A stretch of 10,708 nt of DNA from Methanolinea sp. SDB (lineage in GTDB: Archaea; Halobacteriota; Methanomicrobia; Methanomicrobiales; Methanospirillaceae), in the NCBI GenBank assembly GCA_001412335.1, contig LKUF01000181.1, positions 1-10,708 of the forward strand, in the 5' to 3' direction. Below, piece by piece: positions 5,874-10,708 of this stretch. Numbering within the stretch: position 1 is the stretch's first letter; every line of letters starts with the position of its first letter. The notes below the pieces were generated by a model. That model saw only the letters and a program-made list of their open reading frames with translations. It was not told the DNA's origin and did no database searches. The translations under genes were made by a program, and so were the position numbers.

Positions 5874-6833
5874 ATGAGATCTCTCTATCCCCTCCTGGCT
5901 TTTGTCCTGGTGGTCTTCCTGGCTTGTGCCGCTGGCTGTTTACAGGAGAGTGACTCTTCCCATGCTCCCGGTGAGCCCACGCTGGCCACGCCGTCACCAA
6001 CACCATCATCCGAAACGGCGGAACTGGTCGGGTTCGTGGACGAAGCGCTGGCCTATGCACGTGAATACGGGCAGGAGGCGGCTCTTGTGGAATTCAATGA
6101 TCCTCGCGGTTCATTCGTGAGGGGCGATCTGTATATCTTTGCCTACGATTTCCAGGGTACCGTGCTTGCCCTGCCGTTCCAGCCGGAACTCCTCGGCACA
6201 AACAGGATGGATATCCTGGACATCAACGGCCGGCCATATATCCGTGACATGGCTGAAGTTGCCGCCAGCGGTTCGGGTTTTGTCCAGTACGTATACACAA
6301 ACCCTGCGGAAGGATATACATATGAGCCGAAGTTGAGCTACGTGGCTGCTGTTAATGATGCATGGTGGCTTGGTTCCGGCATGTACCTTGCAGGGGCCAA
6401 CAGGACCGGGGCCATCGGCATGGCCCCCATGACCAAGGAGCAGGTAAAAAAATTCGTTGAATCTGCTGTCAGTTTTGCCCGTCAGACCGACAGGGAACGT
6501 GCTATCGAGCAATTCCAGAATAAGACCGGTCCGTTCGTGGAGGGCGACCTCTACATCTATGCGCTTGATTACCAGGGCAACGTGCTCGCACTGCCGTTCC
6601 AGCCGGAACGGGTGGGTACCAGCATGCTCGATGCAACGGATGCAACTGGCCAGCCATTCACCCGCGTCGAGATAGATATCGCGCGGAAAGGCGGAGGGTT
6701 CGTCTATTACCTCTATCCAAATCCTGTACGAAATTTCACCGTGGAACCGAAGATGAGTTACGTGCAGAATGTCGACGACACCTACTGGATCGGGGCAGGG
6801 ACATACCTCCCTGCTGCGAATTCTACGGTGTGA
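5874..6833 (+). CDS. Lipoprotein with two tandem Cache-like sensor domains
   Basis: This 319-residue protein is predicted to be a surface lipoprotein. The N-terminus has a basic residue, a hydrophobic helix (about 4-21) and a lipobox ending AAGC, with Cys22 as the lipidation site. A Ser/Thr/Pro-rich linker follows (about 24-46). Two homologous domains come next, about 47-175 and 187-311. Each contains GDLYI(F/Y)A, then VLALPFQPE and later EPK(L/M)SYV and a GxGxYL ending, typical of single Cache domains that bind small ligands outside the cell. The repeat period is exactly 140 residues. Unlike most Cache proteins, there is no kinase, chemoreceptor or other output domain, so it may act as a binding protein. 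ATG 5850 is an in-frame alternative start, but it lies directly on the TATA-like box. The gene is followed by a 162-nt gap. The ligand is unknown. Confidence 0.8.
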   Translation: MRSLYPLLAFVLVVFLACAAGCLQESDSSHAPGEPTLATPSPTPSSETAELVGFVDEALAYAREYGQEAALVEFNDPRGSFVRGDLYIFAYDFQGTVLALPFQPELLGTNRMDILDINGRPYIRDMAEVAASGSGFVQYVYTNPAEGYTYEPKLSYVAAVNDAWWLGSGMYLAGANRTGAIGMAPMTKEQVKKFVESAVSFARQTDRERAIEQFQNKTGPFVEGDLYIYALDYQGNVLALPFQPERVGTSMLDATDATGQPFTRVEIDIARKGGGFVYYLYPNPVRNFTVEPKMSYVQNVDDTYWIGAGTYLPAANSTV

Positions 6834-6864
6834 AGTGGATTTGGGCCACCCCCGATTCCCACAA

Positions 6865-6899
6865 TTTTTCCCGGAAAACCAGGAGATTTTCGGGGGAAA
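6865..6899 (+). terminator. Imperfect hairpin after the Cache lipoprotein gene
   Basis: About 13 base pairs can form between 6865-6878 and 6887-6899, including two G-U pairs and one bulged G, with an 8-nt loop (6879-6886). It begins 31 nt after the lipoprotein stop. No T run follows it, but five T lie at its 5' side (6865-6869), which could itself end transcription. It may be a terminator or a transcript-stabilising stem. Confidence 0.35.
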
Positions 6900-6937
6900 C
6901 TCATCCTTCAGGCAACCCCCTGATGACGGCTTCCGGT

Positions 6938-6950
6938 TAAGTATATCAAA
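6938..6950 (+). promoter_or_regulatory. TATA-like box of the NERD-CAP gene
   Basis: The AT-rich word TAAGTATATCAAA lies about 50 nt before the ATG at 6996 and predicts a transcript start near 6970. A good ribosome binding site, AGGGAG (6985-6990), sits 5 nt before the ATG. Together they make an independent promoter for the gene likely. Confidence 0.5.
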
Positions 6951-6995
6951 AATAAGACCCAATATGGAGATTACCAATCCTCACAGGGAGACGTA

Positions 6996-8246
6996 ATGGG
7001 AATCAGGTTTTTTCGGGGCCAGAAGATCCGCTTCGAGCATGAGCACCGGCAGTTGAAGGAGATCGTAGGGATCCTCCGCAAGGCATACCAGAAGGAGCCG
7101 GTATACCTGCTTACCAACGTGCTGGTTGCAAACGGCCAGATCGATTGCGTCATCCTCACCAGGGACGGCCCCCTGATCCTCGATTTAAAAGCATTCCGCG
7201 GTGAGATCCGGGGAATCGAGAACGGACCCTGGGAAGTCGAGACAAAGGACGGGCCGATACCACTCCCGAACCTCTTCACCCAGGCACGGATGCACCGCCA
7301 GGACTTCATCGACCGCATGATCCCGATCTGCAGGGAAAACTTTCCCCAAATTGGGGAGAACAACCTGAGAAAGATCGGTTCCTGGCTCTATTTTTGCAAG
7401 GGGAGCACGTATCCTGACGGACAGATCGATCTCCGCCGGGTGAAATGGTTCCGCATAGTCACTGCCCAAACCCTTCTTGAAAAGATGAGGTTTTCGGAAT
7501 CCAGCTACACCCTCAGGATCCAGGACATGGACGCAATCGTTTCAGGGTTCCGCCTTGAGGAGTATTCGTTCGAGAGTGATCTTCCCCTTGTCCCTGTTTC
7601 AAGACCACCGCGACAGGGCCTGCTTGCACGGAGATCCGTGGTGGCTGCACTGGTTATTGTTCTCTTACTGGCTGCGTTTCTCGGCGTGCTGGTATTTTTT
7701 CCCGGGGCCAGGGTGATCGTCATCAACGGCATCCAGGGAATCCTGGCCCTTGCCGGGGGGGCTATACAGAGCGCGTCCAAGGACATATTAAAAGACACCA
7801 CGTCCGAGTACGACTCCCGGCAGTCTCTGGTCTACCTGAACAGGATCCGGGCAGGCGAAGAGAGACCTCCTCTCGTATTTGACGATCGGGCATACCGGCT
7901 CGCTGTTGCGCGGGCCGCAGACATGTCCCAGTACGGGTACCTGGACTATTCCAACCCGGTGACGGGACTGTCTGCAGAGACACTCAAAGCGCGTTTCGAA
8001 ATACTGGAGAACGAGACCGTCACGGAGAGCGCATATGGCCAGTGGAACGGGTACAGTTACGGTATCGAGCGGCTTGCACTCGATTCCTGGATCTCCGATA
8101 CGGGCAACAATGACCGCCTTATGCAAAACTTCTCTTCAGGCGCAGTTGCATGCTCGGGAGGGTATTGCTCATTCATCGGAATATCCGCATCCGTTGAGAG
8201 TAACCCTGCGGCCCCGGTGATCAATGTCACCCGGCCTCCTGCCTGA
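6996..8246 (+). CDS. Membrane protein with N-terminal NERD domain and C-terminal CAP/SCP-like domain
   Basis: This 416-residue protein has three parts. Residues about 10-130 resemble the NERD (nuclease-related) domain: VYLLTNVLV, then GQIDCVIL (47-54, Asp50), LILDLKAFRGEI (60-71, with Asp63 and Lys65 in the D-x-K position of the restriction-endonuclease-like core) and GPWEV (77-81). A single membrane helix spans about 213-235, preceded by the basic stretch RQGLLARR, so the N-terminus should be inside. Residues about 276-398 resemble a CAP/SCP (YkwD-like) domain: LVYLNRIRAGEERPPL, RLAVARAADMSQYGY, then YGIERLAL, with a Cys386-Cys391 pair that may form a disulfide outside the cell. CAP domains are mostly secreted, so joining one to a cytosolic nuclease-like domain is unusual. 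Function is unknown; NERD is a confident guess and CAP a moderate one. Confidence 0.78.
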   Translation: MGIRFFRGQKIRFEHEHRQLKEIVGILRKAYQKEPVYLLTNVLVANGQIDCVILTRDGPLILDLKAFRGEIRGIENGPWEVETKDGPIPLPNLFTQARMHRQDFIDRMIPICRENFPQIGENNLRKIGSWLYFCKGSTYPDGQIDLRRVKWFRIVTAQTLLEKMRFSESSYTLRIQDMDAIVSGFRLEEYSFESDLPLVPVSRPPRQGLLARRSVVAALVIVLLLAAFLGVLVFFPGARVIVINGIQGILALAGGAIQSASKDILKDTTSEYDSRQSLVYLNRIRAGEERPPLVFDDRAYRLAVARAADMSQYGYLDYSNPVTGLSAETLKARFEILENETVTESAYGQWNGYSYGIERLALDSWISDTGNNDRLMQNFSSGAVACSGGYCSFIGISASVESNPAAPVINVTRPPA

Positions 8247-8268
8247 CGGGCCACCTCTTTTCTGCCAA

Positions 8269-8276
8269 TTTTTTTT
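8269..8276 (+). terminator. T8 tract ending the NERD-CAP transcript
   Basis: Eight T on the plus strand begin 22 nt after the NERD-CAP stop codon and overlap the first two bases of the thiI stop codon on the other strand (TAA, complement of 8275-8277). It is a good candidate for archaeal oligo-T termination. No hairpin is needed or evident. Confidence 0.55.
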
Positions 8277-9450
8277 ATGATTCCACCAGTTCCCCGTCCT
8301 GCGCGGTATATCTCCTGACGTGATGACGGGCATCGTCGATCAGTTCCTGCATGCCAAGGGTCTCCTCGGCCTCGAGGATATCTTCTATCCCGGCAGATGT
8401 CGTCGGCATCTTTGGGACAGCACGGCATCCGACATCGCCCTGGACCTGGTCGAATGTCTGTATCTTTCTTGCCAGGTCAACGATCCCCTCCTTGTCAAAC
8501 GCAATGAGGGGACGCAACACCGCCACAGAAGCCGCCTCTGATATGGTGACAAGGTTCGTGAGTGTCTGGGATGCGACCTGCCCCAGGTTGTCACCTGTAA
8601 GCAGTGCCTGCATATCCTCCTCCTTTACAATTGCACTCCCCGCGCCCACCATGAACCTCTTGCAGAGCACGCAGCGCCAGCGGGGTTTTACCCGTGAGGT
8701 GAGGGCCTCGTAGAAATATTCTGCATCAAGCACGAGCAGGTCGAGCGGAAAGCCGGATATCCAGGTGGAGAGAGTGCAGTGATGGCGAAATACCGTCTCC
8801 TCCACGTCAGGACCGGAAAATGAACCGGCATCAAGGTGAAGGTGCGTGACTTCGCATCCCCTCTTCATCATGAGCCACGAGGCGACAGGAGAGTCTATCC
8901 CGGCCGAGAGCAGCGAGAGTAGCCTTCCCTGGGTTCCCCATGGAAGACCCCCGGGCCCGGCGACCCTGGTATCGTACACGAATCCACCGAAATCCCTCAT
9001 CTCGACAAATACTTCGTAATCAGGACGGGAAAGGTCTACTTTTACCCCGGGCACCGCATCCATCACTGCAGCTCCGATACGGGCCGCAAGCTCCTGGCTG
9101 GTGATTCCATGTACGCCCTGCCGTTTCGCCCTGACTGCAAAAGACATTCCAGGCTTCAACGATTCCTGGGCACGGGAAAGGGCAGATTTACATAACCGCT
9201 CTGGATTTGGATCGGTCCGCAGGGAGACGGATACATCGACCACGCCGAAGACACGGCTCGCGGTCGACGCAATGGCTCCCGGATCATCGCCTGCAACCAG
9301 GATCCGGCCCCTCTGAACCTCGAACCTGTGTTCCAGGCCCTTTGAGTCAAGTGCCTTTTTCAGGTTTCTCAGGAGGAGCCCGATAAAATGCCTCTTGACC
9401 GGCTCACTCTTCAGGAACAACTCGCCGTACCGTATCAACACTAACTCCAT
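8275..9450 (-). CDS. thiI: tRNA 4-thiouridine synthetase ThiI, archaeal type
   Basis: ThiI adenylates uridine 8 of tRNA and transfers sulfur to make 4-thiouridine; in some organisms it also serves thiamine thiazole synthesis. From ATG 9450 the protein is 391 residues. It begins with MELVLIRYGELFLKS, the usual start of the N-terminal ferredoxin-like domain, followed by a THUMP domain (about 60-165) and the ATP pyrophosphatase domain. The adenylation loop is SAGIDSPVASW (182-192), with Ala where most ThiI proteins have Gly. There is no C-terminal rhodanese domain. Cys260, Cys263 (CVLC) and Cys342 correspond to the three cysteines that bind an iron-sulfur cluster in archaeal ThiI. The open frame reaches ATG 9501, but I reject that start because the extra 17 residues precede the conserved N-terminus and cover the promoter. 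It is transcribed alone, divergent from the DUF2150 gene. Confidence 0.93.
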   Translation of the reverse strand: MELVLIRYGELFLKSEPVKRHFIGLLLRNLKKALDSKGLEHRFEVQRGRILVAGDDPGAIASTASRVFGVVDVSVSLRTDPNPERLCKSALSRAQESLKPGMSFAVRAKRQGVHGITSQELAARIGAAVMDAVPGVKVDLSRPDYEVFVEMRDFGGFVYDTRVAGPGGLPWGTQGRLLSLLSAGIDSPVASWLMMKRGCEVTHLHLDAGSFSGPDVEETVFRHHCTLSTWISGFPLDLLVLDAEYFYEALTSRVKPRWRCVLCKRFMVGAGSAIVKEEDMQALLTGDNLGQVASQTLTNLVTISEAASVAVLRPLIAFDKEGIVDLARKIQTFDQVQGDVGCRAVPKMPTTSAGIEDILEAEETLGMQELIDDARHHVRRYTAQDGELVES

Positions 9451-9488
9451 AGCTCGTGTCTTACTCCCGGGTAATGGATAGAACGGCA

Positions 9489-9497
9489 TAGTATTAA
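9489..9497 (-). promoter_or_regulatory. TATA-like box for thiI
   Basis: On the minus strand TTAATACTA lies about 40 nt before the thiI ATG (9450) and predicts a start of transcription near 9468, giving a short leader. GGGAG is present in that leader (complement of 9464-9468), although 13 nt from the ATG, which is far for a ribosome binding site. Confidence 0.4.
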
Positions 9498-9556
9498 GCA
9501 ATTGATCGTTTCCGCCTCATTCGCGGCATGCGAATTACAAGCCCGGGGTACGGTCT

Positions 9557-9567
9557 CTATATAAAAT
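9557..9567 (+). promoter_or_regulatory. TATA box of the DUF2150-DUF5814 operon
   Basis: CTATATAAAAT is the best TATA box match in the window. It predicts transcription from about 9590, leaving a leader of about 50 nt before the ATG at 9640. The two palindromes described separately lie just downstream. Confidence 0.65.
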
Positions 9568-9570
9568 TAT

Positions 9571-9620
9571 CCGATAAATATCGGTTAAATCCGGGTGATA
9601 TCCAAAAATCTTTAAGATTT
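9571..9620 (+). promoter_or_regulatory. Two palindromes downstream of the TATA box (operator candidates)
   Basis: CCGATAAATATCGG (9571-9584) is an inverted repeat with 6-nt arms around AA, placed 3 nt after the TATA box and before the predicted transcript start, where archaeal repressors commonly bind. AAATCTTTAAGATTT (9606-9620) is a perfect 7-1-7 inverted repeat in the predicted 5' leader, ending 19 nt before the ATG. It could be a second operator or an RNA hairpin. Their arms differ in sequence, so they need not bind the same protein. Confidence 0.45.
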
Positions 9621-9639
9621 CAGAGAGCACTTTCTGGTA

Positions 9640-10275
9640 ATGGCAAAAAAGAAGGGAAAGTCTGTAAAAGAAGAAGAGCCCATGAAACTCTTTTATATCT
9701 TCTATAACCAGGAGAGGTGGGACAACTGGATCAATACCCTGAAAGAGTCGGATTTCGAGATCGACCCTGAATCGGAGGAGATGCCTGAAGGCTTCCGCAC
9801 ACTCTACAATTTCGCCATGGATATCACGCTCTCGGTATTGAAGATCATCAAGCTCTTCAAAAACGATCGGTTCACGAAAGATGAAGCGCTTGAAAAACTG
9901 AACGATGTGGAGGCTATCGTGATGTGCGACGTCCCCCACCCTGAGATCGAGGAGTATGTCGAGTCGCTCCAGCTCTCACTGCTTGCGCTCTTCGCCTCAT
10001 GCAGGACATATCTTGAGGGGGAGTACAAGACCGATATAAAAGCGCTTGTAAAGGAGGGGAGAGCAGCAGTCGAAGAGGACATGGAGAAAGCCCTCGAAAT
10101 TGTCGCCGACATCGGGGCGAGCGTCATCAACGGCGCGACCTGCTGTGGAAAATACGTGAAAGACAATATCGAGTCGCCGAGTCTCTTTGACGAGTGGCTG
10201 ATCGAGATCGAAGGCATGAGCGAGGCCATGTCCTCGCTCAAGAACTTCGATGAGGTGGCCGGAGAGACTTCGTGA
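9640..10275 (+). CDS. Archaeal DUF2150-like protein
   Basis: This 211-residue protein resembles the archaeal family DUF2150, whose function is unknown. It begins with a lysine-rich tail (MAKKKGKSVK), then the block FYNQERWDNWINTLKESDFE-like segment (about 21-40) that I take as the family signature. The rest is strongly acidic and predicted helical, with heptad-like stretches around 60-95 and 125-155. A CC pair lies at residues 167-168. There is no signal peptide or membrane segment, so it is cytosolic. The ribosome binding site is weak (GGT just before the ATG). Its stop overlaps the GTG start of the next gene (GTGA, 10272-10275), so the two products are probably made together. The coding call is firm; the family name is from recall of the motif, without a search. 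Confidence 0.7.
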   Translation: MAKKKGKSVKEEEPMKLFYIFYNQERWDNWINTLKESDFEIDPESEEMPEGFRTLYNFAMDITLSVLKIIKLFKNDRFTKDEALEKLNDVEAIVMCDVPHPEIEEYVESLQLSLLALFASCRTYLEGEYKTDIKALVKEGRAAVEEDMEKALEIVADIGASVINGATCCGKYVKDNIESPSLFDEWLIEIEGMSEAMSSLKNFDEVAGETS

Positions 10276-10708
10276 TCGCCGAACGGGCACGGTTCAGATA
10301 TGCCAGGAAGATCGAGCGTGCTGTCGGGTACCGTGTTCCGGACCAGGCGTTCTCAGGCACGATGCTCGATGCAATCTACTCCCACCTCGACTTTGACAGG
10401 CTTGACCACACCTTAAAAGAACAGATCCTTTCCTTTTTTGACAGTTTTCTCCGATGCAACTGCCGCGATGCGCCGATGTGCGGATGCCCCGAGCGCATTT
10501 TCACGCGGGAACTGGTCGAACTCCGTGAGAACGGGCTTAATCACCGCCAGATATCGGAATATCTCCTTGATGAATATGGAATCGACGTTTATCCCGCTGA
10601 TGTTCTGAGCTTCCTCGAAGAGACTGTCCACGTACTGGAAGCCATCAGGGACATCGCCAACCTGAAAGATATGCCCGATATCGAGAGTGCCACCAGGGAA
10701 CATATCGC
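10272..10708 (+). CDS. DUF5814-like protein with CXC-X5-CXC metal-binding motif (partial, runs off the window)
   Basis: The frame opens with GTG at 10272, overlapping the upstream stop by 4 nt, and stays open to the end of the window (145 complete codons). The visible part has a basic N-terminus, then LRCNCRDAPMCGCPE with Cys62, Cys64, Cys70 and Cys72, a likely zinc or iron-sulfur site. After it comes a helical block, ELRENGLNHRQISEYLLDEY and VYPADVLSFLEETVHVLEA. This arrangement recalls DUF5814, found alone and at the C-terminus of archaeal superfamily 2 helicases of the MJ1401 type. If so, the protein may act on nucleic acid, and coupling with the DUF2150 gene suggests a joint role. Both points are inference. 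The C-terminal part, including any helicase domain, is outside the window. Confidence 0.65.
   Translation, partial: MIAERARFRYARKIERAVGYRVPDQAFSGTMLDAIYSHLDFDRLDHTLKEQILSFFDSFLRCNCRDAPMCGCPERIFTRELVELRENGLNHRQISEYLLDEYGIDVYPADVLSFLEETVHVLEAIRDIANLKDMPDIESATREHI

Noticed and set aside
5792..5875. Longer DUF1848 start at 5875
   Set aside because: It would run through the TATA-like region and over the lipoprotein start, while ATG 5791 has a good ribosome binding site and family homology starts after it.
6111..6977. A 288-residue minus-strand open frame opposite the Cache lipoprotein
   Set aside because: It is antisense to a gene with a clear lipobox and duplicated domains, and it shows no domain or ribosome binding site of its own.
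9804..10241. A 145-residue serine-rich minus-strand open frame opposite the DUF2150-like gene
   Set aside because: Serine richness arises from reading GAG/GAT-rich coding sequence backwards; the plus-strand frame has the promoter and coupling.

Overview
The window reads as archaeal and most resembles a methanogen of the Methanomicrobiales/Methanoregula–Methanoculleus type (order-level guess, inferred without a database search). The evidence is a diphthamide-synthesis enzyme (Dph6 is confined to archaea and eukaryotes), an archaeal ThiI with three cysteines and no rhodanese domain, genes resembling the archaeal families DUF2150 and DUF5814, TATA-type promoters instead of bacterial -35/-10 boxes, and oligo-T tracts after genes. 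No rRNA, tRNA, CRISPR array, transposase or integrase was seen.

Layout. 55-1298 (minus): a two-gene unit with Dph6 first, then a class I glutamine amidotransferase overlapping it by 4 nt. 1299-1452: a divergent promoter region. 1453-2437 (plus): a PEBP-like protein and MsrA, 13 nt apart. 2438-2853: an unusual 416-nt stretch with GC-rich hairpins, imperfect direct repeats, a hairpin followed by T8, and then in-frame sequence that clearly encodes the first membrane segment of the next gene but has no ATG, GTG or TTG start. 2854-4119 (plus): a DHA2/EmrB-type MFS exporter. 4170-5791 (minus): a DUF1848 protein with a C-terminal radical-SAM-like cysteine motif, followed by a small Cys/His-rich protein. 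5874-6833 (plus): a lipoprotein with two tandem Cache-like domains. 6996-8246 (plus): a membrane protein joining an N-terminal NERD nuclease-like domain to a C-terminal CAP/SCP-like domain. 8275-9450 (minus): ThiI. 9640-10708 (plus): a DUF2150-like gene coupled by a GTGA overlap to a DUF5814-like gene that runs off the window.

How the genes relate. Most units are short and look like housekeeping or accessory functions rather than one pathway: translation-factor modification (Dph6), tRNA thiolation (ThiI), oxidative repair (MsrA), export (MFS) and cell-surface proteins (Cache lipoprotein, NERD-CAP). The best candidates for something undescribed are the NERD-TM-CAP fusion, the structured leader and missing start codon of the MFS gene, the Dph6-amidotransferase coupling, and the paired palindromes in the DUF2150 promoter.
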